A DNA stretch of 64,000 nucleotides, taken from NCBI GenBank assembly GCA_020027875.1, contig JAHRHA010000005.1, forward strand, positions 35,217 through 99,216, given 5' to 3'. Position 1 is the first letter of the stretch. Each line of letters opens with the position of its first letter. The position numbers were made by a program, and so were the translations under genes. Shown here in pieces: positions 1-8,623 of this stretch. The DNA is from Micromonosporaceae bacterium. GTDB taxonomy: Bacteria; Actinomycetota; Actinomycetes; Mycobacteriales; Micromonosporaceae. The notes beneath the pieces were generated by a model that saw only the letters and a program-made list of their open reading frames with translations, searched no databases and was not told the origin of the DNA.

Positions 1-1
1 C

Positions 2-235
2 GCCTCCCGGGGGGTGCTCATGTGGGGCCTCGCCACCGCTGTCGCCACCGTGCTCTCGGCCGGCGGCGGCTTCTACCTGTTACGACTCATCTCGGCGAGC
101 CCGACCTGGAGCGGCGTACCGGTCTGGGCTGACGCGCTCATCACCGGCCTCGTCGTGGGCAGCGGCACCAAGCCGCTGCACGACCTCATCAACCGCAACC
201 AGCGGCAAGCGGACGTGACGCAAACCCCCGTCTAA
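2..235 (+). CDS. Small membrane protein, C-terminal part (cut by window edge)
   Basis: The reading frame is open to the left edge, so this is the C-terminal end of a gene that begins outside the window; a start at 14 (GTG) or 20 (ATG) is possible but not needed. Two hydrophobic stretches are visible, one around the first 25 codons (ATAVATVLSAGGGFYLL) and one near the end (ADALITGLVVGSGTKPLHDL), followed by a polar tail. The GSGTKPLHDLI ending looks like that of small actinobacterial membrane proteins of unknown role. It converges on cebR, with a palindromic repeat between them. No function can be assigned. Confidence 0.6.
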   Translation, partial: ASRGVLMWGLATAVATVLSAGGGFYLLRLISASPTWSGVPVWADALITGLVVGSGTKPLHDLINRNQRQADVTQTPV

Positions 236-240
236 GCCCC

Positions 241-321
241 CCAAGATCCGCTCGATCATGAGCTGACCGTCGCAAAACAGCGCCGATCATGACCTCCAGG
301 TCATGATCACGCGGATCTTGG
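241..321 (+). repeat. Palindromic intergenic repeat, copy A
   Basis: First of five related elements. It runs from CCAAGATCCGC to the matching inverted GCGGATCTTGG at its right end, so the whole element is bounded by an 11-bp inverted repeat. Inside lie the shared string GATCATGAGCTGACCGTCG and a core dyad with arms GATCATGACCT and AGGTCATGATC around a CC centre. It fills the gap between two converging genes (stops at 235 and 325), where it could fold as a bidirectional terminator or mRNA 3' stem. Other copies are at 27973, 36475, 49586 and 51683. Confidence 0.85.
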
Positions 322-324
322 AGG

Positions 325-1383
325 TTAGGCGGAGGCGCGGATTACCAGGTGGGTGTCCAGGACTACCAGCGGCGCCGGGATGTGCTCGCCCCGGATGTGG
401 GCGACGAGCAGGCGGGCCATTTCCCGCCCCATCGCCTCCACCGGCTGATGCACCGTGGTGAGCGCCGGTTCGGTCTGGCGGGCCAGCACCGAGTCCTCGA
501 ACCCGACCACCGACACGTCGGCGGGGATCCGCCGGCGATACTTGCGCAGCACCCGCATCGCGCCGACGGCCATGAGGTCGGAGGCGGCGAAGACCGCGTC
601 GAGGTCGGGGTGGCGGTCGAGCAGTGCGCGCATCTCGGTCGCGCCACTGGCCTCGGAGAAGTCGCCGTAGCCCACGCGGGACTCGTCGACCGGCAGCCCG
701 GCGACCTCGAGAGCTTGGCGGTAGCCAGCCAGCCGGGCGACACCTACGCCCATGTCCTGCGGGCCGGCGATGGCGGCCACCCGCTGCCGGCCCCGCGCCA
801 GGAGGTGCTCGACCGCGGCCTGGGCACCACCGACGTTGTCGGCGTCGACGCAGCTCATCTGGTCGCTGACGATCTTCACCCGCCCGCCGGGCTGGCCGCC
901 CACCACGACCGGAAGCCCGCGCTGAGCGAGAAGTGTCGGCAGCGGGTCGTCGCCATGCAGGGAGAGCAGGAGAACTCCGTCCACATGCTGCGGCGTGAGG
1001 TGTCGTTCGACCCGTTCCCGTTCGGCCTTGGACTGGGCCATCGCCAACCACAGCTGCAGGGGGGTCTCGAGCAGCATCGAGCTGATTCCGCGGATGATGC
1101 CGGCGAAGAACGGCTCGCCGAAGACCCGCTCCTCAGACTCTGAGACGACGAGGGCCACCGAATCGGTCCGCTGGGTGACCAGGGCCCGCGCGGCGCGATT
1201 GGGGACATACCCCAGTTCCTGGATGGCCTGCTCCACGGCGGCCTTCGCCGAGGCGGAGACCTGCGGGGAGCCGTTGACCACCCGGGAGACGGTGCCCCGG
1301 CCCACGCCGGCGAGGGCGGCGACTTCGTCCAGCGTCGGTCGCCCCGCCGACCGCATCCGCTGGCTCGTTCGCTGGATCGCCAC
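325..1383 (-). CDS. cebR: LacI-family repressor, CebR-like (cellobiose operon regulator)
   Basis: A 352-residue transcription factor. The N-terminal helix-turn-helix (about residues 15-62: PTLDEVAALAGVGRGTVSRV followed by an NGSPQVS hinge) is a classic LacI motif, and the rest is the sugar-binding PBP1-like core with the DLMAVGAMRVL and VVGFEDS stretches. The GTG start at 1383 is preceded by GGAGGA. It is the last gene of a minus-strand run with a beta-glucosidase, two permeases and a sugar-binding protein. The palindromes ahead of that run match the TGGGAGCGCTCCCA operator known for Streptomyces CebR, so this protein is inferred to bind them and to be released by cellobiose or related sugars. 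The exact inducer is not shown by sequence. Confidence 0.8.
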   Translation of the reverse strand: MAIQRTSQRMRSAGRPTLDEVAALAGVGRGTVSRVVNGSPQVSASAKAAVEQAIQELGYVPNRAARALVTQRTDSVALVVSESEERVFGEPFFAGIIRGISSMLLETPLQLWLAMAQSKAERERVERHLTPQHVDGVLLLSLHGDDPLPTLLAQRGLPVVVGGQPGGRVKIVSDQMSCVDADNVGGAQAAVEHLLARGRQRVAAIAGPQDMGVGVARLAGYRQALEVAGLPVDESRVGYGDFSEASGATEMRALLDRHPDLDAVFAASDLMAVGAMRVLRKYRRRIPADVSVVGFEDSVLARQTEPALTTVHQPVEAMGREMARLLVAHIRGEHIPAPLVVLDTHLVIRASA

Positions 1384-1473
1384 CGTGGTTCCTCCGCGTG
1401 CTCAGGTCGTGGCGGCGCCGCGGACCGCGTGCTGGCTACCGCGGGCCGCGCCTGCCGTATGTGATTGTGCCCG

Positions 1474-2973
1474 TCAGCCTTTCGCGTCGGCACCCGGAGG
1501 GGTCGCGTCGAGCAGGCCATGCCGGCGAATCACATCCGAGTACCAGTGGGCGCTGGCCTTGGGGGTACGGGTCTGGCTGACATAGTCGACGTAAACAATA
1601 CCGAACCGGCGCGTATATCCCTCAGCCCACTCAAAGTTGTCCAACAGGGACCAGGCGAAGTAGCCGCGCAACGGCACGCCCGCGTTGATCGCGTCGTGGC
1701 AGGCCTCCAGGTGGGAGTGCAGGTACGCCCGGCGGTCCAGGTCGTTGACCGAGCCGTCGGCGGAGACCTCATCGTCGAACGCGGCACCGTTCTCGGTGAT
1801 GTAGAGCGGCACCTGTGGGTAATCGCGGCTCACTCGCTGGAGCACCTCGGTCAGACCAGGAGCATCGATCTCCCAGCCCATCGCCGTGACCGGCACGCCG
1901 CGTCGCACAAACCGGACGCCTCCGCTGCCTGGGTAGGCCGTGGCCGTGCCGTCACCCCGCCAGTCGAGCGACCCGTCCGGTCCCGGCTCCGGCGCGGCCA
2001 GCACGTGGCGGCTGTAGTAGTTGATGCCGAGCATCGACAGCGGCCTGGAGATGATGGCCAGGTCCCCGTCGCGAACATGATCGAAGTCGGTGATCGCGGC
2101 GAGGTCGTTCACCACGTCGGTCGGGTAGCGGCCCAGCAGCACCGGGTCCAGGAAGAACCGATTGCCCAACCCGTCGATACGGCGGGCGGCGTCCTGGTCC
2201 TCCGGCCCGGCCGACGCCGGGGAGATCGCATAAAGGTTAAGCGTGATGCCCACCTCTGAGTCGGGCCATCCCGCGCGGATGGCGTCGACCGCGAGCCCGT
2301 GCCCGAGCAGGAGGTGGTGTGCGGCCCGGACGGCGGACGCCGGGTCGCGCCGCCCGGGCGCGTGAACACCCGAGCCATAGCCGAGGAAGGCGGAACACCA
2401 CGGTTCGTTCAGCGTGGTCCAGTTCCGGATGCGATCACCGAGGGCGCCGTGAACCAGCGAGGCGTAGTCGGCGAAGCGCTCGGCCGTGTCGCGGGCCGGC
2501 CAGCCACCGGCATCCTCGATCGGCTGGGGCAGATCCCAGTGGTAGAGCGTCAGCCACGGCTCGATGTCGTGGTCGAGCAGTTCGTCGACCAGACGCCGGT
2601 AGAAGTCGAGACCCGCGGGGTTGGCGGGACCGGCACCGGCGGGCTGCACCCGTGACCACGACACCGAGAACCGGTACGAGCCAAGACCCAATCGCTTCAT
2701 CAGAGCGACATCGTCGCGGTAGCGGTGGTAATGGTCGGTCGCGACGTGGCCGGTGTGACCGCCCAGGATCCGGCCTGGAGTCTCCGCGAATGTGTCCCAG
2801 ATCGACGGAGTACGGCCATCGGCGGTGGCCGCACCCTCGATCTGATACGCGGCCGTGGATGCGCCCCACAGGAAGCCCTCCGGGAAGCGCCGCACGCCGT
2901 TCGGGCTGCCTGCCGTCGCGGCCTGCGGGTCGGCATCGACCGGCTTTACATCGAGTGGCTGAGAGGTAGTCAC
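1474..2973 (-). CDS. bglC: GH1 family beta-glucosidase
   Basis: A 499-residue glycoside hydrolase of family 1 that should cleave cellobiose and other beta-glucosides to glucose in the cytoplasm (no signal peptide). The family N-terminal signature FLWGASTAAYQIEGA is near residue 35. The acid/base Glu190 sits in TLNEP and the nucleophile Glu394 in ITENG. The frame stays open upstream to 3420, but the GTG at 2973 is chosen because it overlaps the stop of the upstream permease as GTGA and puts the conserved domain at the usual distance from the start. It ends the uptake operon, as in the Streptomyces ceb locus. Confidence 0.88.
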   Translation of the reverse strand: MTTSQPLDVKPVDADPQAATAGSPNGVRRFPEGFLWGASTAAYQIEGAATADGRTPSIWDTFAETPGRILGGHTGHVATDHYHRYRDDVALMKRLGLGSYRFSVSWSRVQPAGAGPANPAGLDFYRRLVDELLDHDIEPWLTLYHWDLPQPIEDAGGWPARDTAERFADYASLVHGALGDRIRNWTTLNEPWCSAFLGYGSGVHAPGRRDPASAVRAAHHLLLGHGLAVDAIRAGWPDSEVGITLNLYAISPASAGPEDQDAARRIDGLGNRFFLDPVLLGRYPTDVVNDLAAITDFDHVRDGDLAIISRPLSMLGINYYSRHVLAAPEPGPDGSLDWRGDGTATAYPGSGGVRFVRRGVPVTAMGWEIDAPGLTEVLQRVSRDYPQVPLYITENGAAFDDEVSADGSVNDLDRRAYLHSHLEACHDAINAGVPLRGYFAWSLLDNFEWAEGYTRRFGIVYVDYVSQTRTPKASAHWYSDVIRRHGLLDATPPGADAKG

Positions 2974-3881
2974 GCCTTGACCGCACCTTCCATGATGCCG
3001 CCGATGATCTGGCGACCGAACACAATGAACACGAGCACCAGCGGGAGCGTCGCCACGGCGGTCGCCGCGAAGACGAGCGAGTAGTCGATGTAGTACGCGT
3101 AGGACAGAAACGCCAGCGACACCTGCACAGTCGGGTTCTCCGGCGTCAGGATCGCGTACGGCCAGAGGAAGCTGTTCCACTGCTCCATGAAGGTGAGCAG
3201 GCCGAGCACAGCTGCGGCCGGCCGCAGCGCGGGTAGCACGACGTTCCAGTAGATCCGCAGGGTCGAGCAGCCATCGACGCGCGCCGCCTCGATCAGCTCG
3301 TCCGAGACGGCCTGCGCGGCGTATTGGCGCATCATGAACACGCCGAACGCGCTCACCATGAATGGAACGATGACCGCGAGGATGTTTCCGTACCACCCGA
3401 TCGTGTTCATCATGTCCCACAGCGGGATGAGGCCGAGCTGCGTCGGCACCATCATCGTGATGAGCGTCGCGAGCAGTAGCGCGTTGCGCCCGCGAAAGCG
3501 CAGCTTTGCGAAGGCGAAGCCCGCGAGCGTGCCGAAGAGCACCACGCTCACCGTCACCGCCGACGCCACGATCACTGAGTTGATCATGCCCTGCCAGAAG
3601 TTGGCCGCGTCGGCTTCGAGCACCCGCTGGAAGTTGTCGCCGAACGCGCTGCCGGGGGTACTCGGCGGCGGGACGTCGTTGATCGTGTCCAGGCTACGGG
3701 TCGCGATGATGAACATGTAGTAGAGCGGATAGATCGAGAACAAGACCGCAACGACGAGCGCGAAATACGTCAGCGGGCTGGCGTGCCACAGCCGGCGCGG
3801 TGCGGACTCACGCGCCATGGACAGCGGTGGCGGCACCAACAGCCCGACCGAGCCGGAGGGCCGCTGCGATACCGACGTCAT
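2970..3881 (-). CDS. cebG: Sugar ABC transporter permease, MalG/CebG type
   Basis: An integral membrane protein of 303 residues with about six transmembrane segments and the permease EAA loop (DELIEAARVDGCSTLRIYWNVVLP) that contacts the ATPase. The ATG at 3881 is chosen over an in-frame start at 3941 because GAGGAGG precedes it and it clears the stop of cebF by 10 bp. It pairs with the next permease and the binding protein as a CUT1-type carbohydrate importer. No ATPase gene is present in the operon; in Streptomyces the shared ATPase MsiK serves such systems, and the same is inferred here. Confidence 0.85.
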   Translation of the reverse strand: MTSVSQRPSGSVGLLVPPPLSMARESAPRRLWHASPLTYFALVVAVLFSIYPLYYMFIIATRSLDTINDVPPPSTPGSAFGDNFQRVLEADAANFWQGMINSVIVASAVTVSVVLFGTLAGFAFAKLRFRGRNALLLATLITMMVPTQLGLIPLWDMMNTIGWYGNILAVIVPFMVSAFGVFMMRQYAAQAVSDELIEAARVDGCSTLRIYWNVVLPALRPAAAVLGLLTFMEQWNSFLWPYAILTPENPTVQVSLAFLSYAYYIDYSLVFAATAVATLPLVLVFIVFGRQIIGGIMEGAVKA

Positions 3882-3891
3882 CGGATCCTCC

Positions 3892-4857
3892 TCATCGGAC
3901 GGACTTTCGGATGAGCAGGAAGTTGAGCACCGAAGCCACAATGATCATCAGGAAGAGCATGCCGGCCACCGCCGCGCCGTAGCCGGCGGTCGTAGTGGTC
4001 TCGATTCCCTTCTCGAACATGTACATCGCCACGGTCTGGAACTGGCGCAGGTTGCCACCCAGCGAGTCGCCCGAGAAGATCAAAGGCTCGGTGAACAGTT
4101 GCAGGCCACCGATCGTGGAAATGATCACCACGAAGATGAGCGTTGGCCGGATCATCGGCAGCGTGATGGACCAGAGCTGCCGCCAGCGGCTGGCGCCGTC
4201 GATGGCCGCCGACTCATAGAGATCGCGCGGAATGGCCTGCATCGCGGCGAGGAAGATGAGCGCGTTGTATCCGGTCCATCGCCAGTCCACCATGACCGAG
4301 ATAGCGGTCCATGATCCCCAGGTGGTGTTCCGCCAATCAATCGCATCCACGCTGATCAGGCTGAGCACCCAGTTGATCACGCCGAAGTCGCGTTGGAACA
4401 GCGTGCCGAAGACTATGCCGACCGCGGCGACCGAGGTGACGTTGGGGACGAGGATCGCCATGCGGAAGAAGGTGCGCCAGCGCAGCCCACGGTTGAGGGT
4501 GTTGGCCAGGAACAGCGCGAGAAGGATCTGCGGGATCGTGGCCAGCAGGAAGATGCCGACGGTGTTCCTGACGGCGTTCCAGAAGTAATCATCGCTGAGC
4601 AGGTCGACATAGTTCTGCAGACCGATGAATGATCGACGGTCGGGCGCGATGAGGTTCCAGTTATGCAGCGACATCCATACCGTGCGAATGATCGGGTATA
4701 GCCCGAAGATTCCGAAGATGATGAAGAACGGGGCGATGTAGAGGTACGGCGAGGCCTTGAGGTCGAATCGTGCCAGCCGATGGGCCAGGCGTGGCTTCCG
4801 CGGCGCCTGCTCCGGTGATGCCGCGGGCGGCGGCGCCGTGGTGGCTGACAGGCTCAT
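3892..4857 (-). CDS. cebF: Sugar ABC transporter permease, MalF/CebF type
   Basis: A 321-residue permease with about six membrane segments (first at SPYLYIAPFFIIFGIFGLYP) and an EAA loop, DLYESAAIDGASRWRQLWSI. It should form the heterodimeric channel with CebG. The ATG at 4857 has GGAAGGA upstream, better than the longer in-frame start at 4905. It lies 126 bp after cebE, and that gap holds a 24-bp direct duplication; the step from a highly expressed binding protein to permeases is often a site of reduced expression. Confidence 0.85.
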   Translation of the reverse strand: MSLSATTAPPPAASPEQAPRKPRLAHRLARFDLKASPYLYIAPFFIIFGIFGLYPIIRTVWMSLHNWNLIAPDRRSFIGLQNYVDLLSDDYFWNAVRNTVGIFLLATIPQILLALFLANTLNRGLRWRTFFRMAILVPNVTSVAAVGIVFGTLFQRDFGVINWVLSLISVDAIDWRNTTWGSWTAISVMVDWRWTGYNALIFLAAMQAIPRDLYESAAIDGASRWRQLWSITLPMIRPTLIFVVIISTIGGLQLFTEPLIFSGDSLGGNLRQFQTVAMYMFEKGIETTTTAGYGAAVAGMLFLMIIVASVLNFLLIRKSVR

Positions 4858-4905
4858 GAGGATTCCTTCCCGTGCGCGGCCGGGCGGATCGTGGATGACG
4901 TGCAC

Positions 4906-4956
4906 GGGCTCGATGGCGCCCGGACGGGCGGGCTCGATGGCGCCCGGACGGGCCGG
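4906..4956. repeat. 24-bp direct duplication between cebE and cebF
   Basis: The string GGGCTCGATGGCGCCCGGAC occurs at 4906 and again at 4930, a perfect tandem copy with period 24. The GGCGCC and GGGCGCC boxes can also pair with each other, so the transcript may form alternative hairpins just after the cebE stop. A recent slippage duplication or an attenuating structure is possible; neither is shown. Confidence 0.6.
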
Positions 4957-4983
4957 GCGCCACCGAGGCCACTGTCGAGCTAC

Positions 4984-6321
4984 CTAGAAGGCGCCCTGGG
5001 AAGGTACATCGTTGAGGAACTTCGCCCAGGCCTCGTCGGCGTTGAGCTGACCGGACATGAGCGCGTTGAGTGCGGCCTCGAACGCCTTCTCCTTCACCGA
5101 TCCGTGCCTCGGACCGAGGTGGACCGGCTGGATGTTCTTCACGCTCTCGCCGAACACCTTGGCGGTCGGCGCGTTGTTGAAGTACGGGTTCGTGTAGCCG
5201 GTGAAGTCGGTGCTCGCCAGTGCGGTCTTGTTGGTCGGCAGCGGGCCCGACTTCTTGAAGGCGGTCACCTGGCTGGTTGCGTTGGTCAGGAAGTCGGCGA
5301 GCTTCGCCGCCTCCGACTGGTACTTGCTCTGGGCCGGCACCGCGAGCCACGAGCCACCCCAGTTGCCGGAGCCACCGGGCACGGCGGCCACGTCCCACTT
5401 GCCGGAGTTCGCATCGCCCGAGTTGGCCTTGACAATGCCGAGCATCCAGGAGGGGCACATCGTCACCGCGAACGTGCCCTGCTTGAAGCCCGCGCTCCAC
5501 TCGGGGGACCAGGTCGCCGTCTTCGCCGCGATGCCCGCGTTGTGAATCTTGACCGAGGTGTCCCAGGCGGCCTTGACGGCCGGGCTGTTCGCCGCGATGA
5601 GGTCTGTGGGCTTGCGGTCAGCCGGCTTGACAGCCGGGTTGTAGAGGTTGTCGTCTTTGTCGTAGAACAGGTCGCCGGTGTGCTGGAACAGGACGGCGTT
5701 GGTCACCGAGGTCAGCGAGTCGACCATGCCCTTGCCGGTCTTGGCCTTGTACTGCAGACCGACCTCAATGAACTTGTCCCAGGTGGGCCAGGAGGCGGAG
5801 ACCGCATCCCGCTCAAACGGCATACCGGCCTGTTCGAACAGGTCGCGGCGGTAGCAGGCGGCGAGGCTGCCGACGTCGGTCGGGAAGCCGATCACCTTGC
5901 CGTCGGTGGTCTTACCGAGTTCCCACTTCCACGACAGGTACTCGCCAGACTTGCCCGCGGAAGCGTACTGGCCCAGGTCGACCCAGTTCGCGGGGTTCAG
6001 CTTGAACTCGTTGATGATGCCCTCTTCGAGCGCGACAACGTCGCCCGCACCCTTGCCGGTGGCCAGGTAACGGACGAGCTTGTTGCGGTAGTCGCCGAGG
6101 TCGCCGGTCTTACGCAGCTCGATCTTGATGTTGTTAGCCGTCTCGTATTGCTTGACGAGGTCCTCGTACCCGAACTCACCAAACGTGTCGACGATCAATT
6201 TATCCGGCTTGGCACCGGCCTCCGGCTTCGCCTCGCCACACGCCGCGGCCGCGCCGAGCGCGGTAACCGCGACGAGAGCAACCGCTGCAGCTTGGCGCAG
6301 GCGGCGCTTCGTAACGCTCAT
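4984..6321 (-). CDS. cebE: Sugar ABC transporter substrate-binding lipoprotein, CebE type
   Basis: A 445-residue extracellular solute-binding protein of the CUT1 sugar class. The N-terminus has basic residues, a hydrophobic core and a lipobox with Cys28 (LGAAAACGE), so it should be lipid-anchored outside the membrane. The body carries family features such as the VVALEEGIINEF hinge region and a Trp/Tyr-rich cleft. The ATG at 6321 has GAGAGGGG upstream. It is the first gene of the operon and follows two CebR-type operators, which fits cellobiose or cello-oligosaccharide capture; the ligand is inferred from the operon, not from the protein alone. Confidence 0.82.
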   Translation of the reverse strand: MSVTKRRLRQAAAVALVAVTALGAAAACGEAKPEAGAKPDKLIVDTFGEFGYEDLVKQYETANNIKIELRKTGDLGDYRNKLVRYLATGKGAGDVVALEEGIINEFKLNPANWVDLGQYASAGKSGEYLSWKWELGKTTDGKVIGFPTDVGSLAACYRRDLFEQAGMPFERDAVSASWPTWDKFIEVGLQYKAKTGKGMVDSLTSVTNAVLFQHTGDLFYDKDDNLYNPAVKPADRKPTDLIAANSPAVKAAWDTSVKIHNAGIAAKTATWSPEWSAGFKQGTFAVTMCPSWMLGIVKANSGDANSGKWDVAAVPGGSGNWGGSWLAVPAQSKYQSEAAKLADFLTNATSQVTAFKKSGPLPTNKTALASTDFTGYTNPYFNNAPTAKVFGESVKNIQPVHLGPRHGSVKEKAFEAALNALMSGQLNADEAWAKFLNDVPSQGAF

Positions 6322-6463
6322 CCCGGACCCCTCTCAGGTCGTGATGTTGCTGTGGAAAGTGGGCCTCGCAACACCGAGGTGGGCTGGGGGCTACCAAACC
6401 GTGGCCTCTGAGCAGTGCGAACGCCACACCTGCTGTCTATATGTGGCGGGTGCCACATCTCGA

Positions 6464-6477
6464 CGGGAGCGCTCCCA
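6464..6477. promoter_or_regulatory. CebR-type operator 1
   Basis: CGGGAGCGCTCCCA is a near-perfect 14-bp palindrome, one base away from the TGGGAGCGCTCCCA CebR box of Streptomyces. It lies about 145 bp upstream of cebE. Confidence 0.75.
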
Positions 6478-6516
6478 TAGGAAAGCGTGTGAGCGCCGCC
6501 ACTGTCAACAGCTTCG

Positions 6517-6530
6517 TGGGAGCGTTCCCA
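6517..6530. promoter_or_regulatory. CebR-type operator 2
   Basis: TGGGAGCGTTCCCA is one base away from the CebR box consensus. Its centre is 53 bp from operator 1, about five helical turns, so the two sites face the same side of the DNA. It is 34 bp beyond the stop of the convergent-side gene at 6564. Confidence 0.75.
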
Positions 6531-6563
6531 ATTCGTTACGGAGGGATGTCCGGTGGTCGTCCG

Positions 6564-7151
6564 TTACGCCATCCGGCGCAACAGGATCGTGACCAGTTCG
6601 GGGACGAAGGCCTCGGAGTCGAACCCGCGGCCGAGCCAGTCCCTCATCTGCTCGTGCTCGAGATGGTCGGGGTCGCGCATGGCGGTGACGAACCTGCGAT
6701 ACCCGTACGCGCCACCCACATCCTCGGGCGGACAGGCCCGTTCGCCCTCGAGGCAGATCGGGTAGCGCTCGCCGGGGTCGGCGGTCCACACCGCCTCGAC
6801 CGTGACGGCGTGTTCCCACCAGTCGCCGTAGTCGTAGGTGTAGCGGAACCGGTCACCCTTGCCCACCACGGAGTCGAGCCTGGTATCCAACTCGTCGCGG
6901 AGCTTCAGCTCCGGGCTCGGGGTCAGCTCGTTGCCAGGGTCCGGCTCGCCGTACTGCACGCCGTCTATCTCGAAGTAGTGCAAGTGGTAGTCCCACCAGC
7001 CCATCGCGTGCTGGATGACCCGGTGCACTCGGTCGAGTGTGTAGCCGCCAGGCACCAGCAGGCGTCGCCACACTTCGGGTGTCACCCCGTCGAGGGTCAC
7101 CCGCAGTTGGTAGATCTGTCGCGGCACGGATCTCATTCTTGACGCAGGCAC
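6564..7151 (-). CDS. Plasmid pRiA4b ORF-3-like protein
   Basis: A 195-residue cytoplasmic protein matching the pRiA4b ORF-3 family: QLRVTLDGVTPEVWRRLLVPG at the start, HRVIQHAMGWWDYHLHYFEI, then the FRYTYDYGDWWEH core. The molecular function of this family is unknown. The GTG at 7151 has GAGGG five bases upstream; an ATG at 7136 is the alternative. It is transcribed toward cebE and is divergent from the RibD-C reductase gene. Nothing indicates that it belongs to the cellobiose operon. Confidence 0.8.
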   Translation of the reverse strand: MPASRMRSVPRQIYQLRVTLDGVTPEVWRRLLVPGGYTLDRVHRVIQHAMGWWDYHLHYFEIDGVQYGEPDPGNELTPSPELKLRDELDTRLDSVVGKGDRFRYTYDYGDWWEHAVTVEAVWTADPGERYPICLEGERACPPEDVGGAYGYRRFVTAMRDPDHLEHEQMRDWLGRGFDSEAFVPELVTILLRRMA

Positions 7152-7295
7152 TGCACCCTCGCAGGCTGAAGCCGTGATCTGCCGCGCTTGTCGGGCCCAA
7201 CGCCATGAGAAGTGCCCCGGTGGGACGTGGTGCGACTGCCAGCACCGCCCACCCGAGCCGACCCCGCCGGCGACCGGGCGGGCCGGCGAGTGAGG

Positions 7296-8111
7296 ATGCT
7301 GCGCCTCTGGCCCGACCCCCCGCCGCTCTACGATGCCGCGGATCTCGACGATGAGGCGCTACGTGACGTGTACGCGCCGGACCGCACCCGGCCGTGCGTG
7401 AGGGTCAACTTCGTGACCAGCCTCGATGGGGCTGTCGAGATTGCCGGTCACTCGAGAGGCCTGTCGAGCGAGGCGGACCAGAAGGTGTTCTCGGTGCTGC
7501 GTACGCTCGCCGACGCGGTCATGGTGGGTGCGGGCACGCTGCGCCATGAGCGCTACGGCCCGGTCCGGCTGGCCGAGGCGTCCCGCGCGTGGCGGCGCGA
7601 GCAGGGCCTGGCCGAGCAACCGACGCTTGTGATCATCTCCTCATCGCTGGACCTCGAGGCCGGCCATCGCGCGTTCACCGAGGCGCCGGTGCGACCAGTG
7701 GTGCTGACCCACGCCGGCGCTCCCCCAGATCGCCGAGCCGCGATCGAACCCGTCGCGGACATGGTGATCTGTGGCGAATCGGGGGTCGACCTCTCCGCGG
7801 GCCTGGCCGAACTGCTGCGGCGGGGCCTTGGCCAGGTGCTCTGCGAGGGAGGTCCGCACCTGTTCGGTGCGCTGCTCGCGGCTGACCTCGTCGACGAGCT
7901 CTGCCTCACCGTGTCACCGCTGCTCGCCGGCGCCGGGCCGGGCCGGATCGTCGCCGGCGCCGGCGCGGACGCCGGCCGGGCTGAGCCGCTGCCCATGCGC
8001 CTGGTTCACGTCATCGCCGCCGGCGACATGCTGCTGACTCGCTACGCCCGCCTCGGGGCGGCAGCCTCCGAAACGCATGGACAAGGAGCGGACATGGTCG
8101 CCGGGCGATAG
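7296..8111 (+). CDS. RibD C-terminal (dihydrofolate reductase-like) family reductase
   Basis: A protein of about 271 residues of the RibD-C / pyrimidine reductase fold, which uses NADPH. Recognisable parts are RVNFVTSLDGAVEIAGHSRG near the start, SVLRTLADAVMVGAGTLR, and the C-terminal VLCEGGPHLFGALLAADLVDELCLTVSPLL. No deaminase domain is attached, and there are no riboflavin genes nearby, so the substrate is unknown. Start is ATG 7296, or GTG two codons earlier at 7290. It converges on the PIN toxin gene with only 11 bp between the stops. Confidence 0.85.
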   Translation: MLRLWPDPPPLYDAADLDDEALRDVYAPDRTRPCVRVNFVTSLDGAVEIAGHSRGLSSEADQKVFSVLRTLADAVMVGAGTLRHERYGPVRLAEASRAWRREQGLAEQPTLVIISSSLDLEAGHRAFTEAPVRPVVLTHAGAPPDRRAAIEPVADMVICGESGVDLSAGLAELLRRGLGQVLCEGGPHLFGALLAADLVDELCLTVSPLLAGAGPGRIVAGAGADAGRAEPLPMRLVHVIAAGDMLLTRYARLGAAASETHGQGADMVAGR

Positions 8112-8122
8112 CTCGGGGCGAG

Positions 8123-8623
8123 CTACCGTCGGCGGTGACGCCGCATCCCGTCGACCTTTGTGGCGAACTCTCGCGGTCGCAGGATCGGGGTACCACGCCA
8201 CGGCGACATTGACGTCAAGTCCGTGTCCTCGGACACCAGCAGTAGTGCCCCCACCTCCATGACGAGATCGAGGATCCTGTTGTCTTCATGATCGCGACAG
8301 TCGTGGACCGTAGCCGGCGGATCGACTACCCCCCCGCCGCTGTGGTCTGCCACCTCGACGACCACCGAGAGGTACTGCTCAGTTCGGTCACCGGGCCACT
8401 TCAAGCCCTCGACGAGGACCCGACCAAGGTTGTCGAGAATGTGCGGCGAAAGCCACAGCGCGAACTCGGTCGCGTCGACGACGATGCCGAGGCAATCCGC
8501 GAACGGGTTGCCGGACGTCGGCGGAGGCGAGGGCCAGGACCGGAAGGGGCTATTGCCGCCAGCGGCTGCGCCGACCAGTACGTTCACGTCGTAGACAATC
8601 GGTATGGGCGGCGATGATGTCAC
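8123..8623 (-). CDS. PIN-domain toxin (putative ribonuclease)
   Basis: A 166-residue PIN-domain protein. The first acidic residue lies in IPIVYDVNVLVGAA and the late acidic cluster in HDCRDHEDNRILDLVMEVGALLLVSED; these Asp/Glu residues bind the metal used for RNA cleavage in PIN toxins. The GTG start at 8623 overlaps the stop of the upstream gene as GTGA, the compact arrangement typical of toxin-antitoxin pairs. The length fits the COG1569-type branch. Target RNA is unknown. Confidence 0.75.
   Translation of the reverse strand: MTSSPPIPIVYDVNVLVGAAAGGNSPFRSWPSPPPTSGNPFADCLGIVVDATEFALWLSPHILDNLGRVLVEGLKWPGDRTEQYLSVVVEVADHSGGGVVDPPATVHDCRDHEDNRILDLVMEVGALLLVSEDTDLTSMSPWRGTPILRPREFATKVDGMRRHRRR

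Noticed and set aside
287..1143. Long ORFs on both strands across cebR
   Set aside because: High GC opens every frame; these read as Arg/Gly/Pro-rich shadows of the LacI gene.
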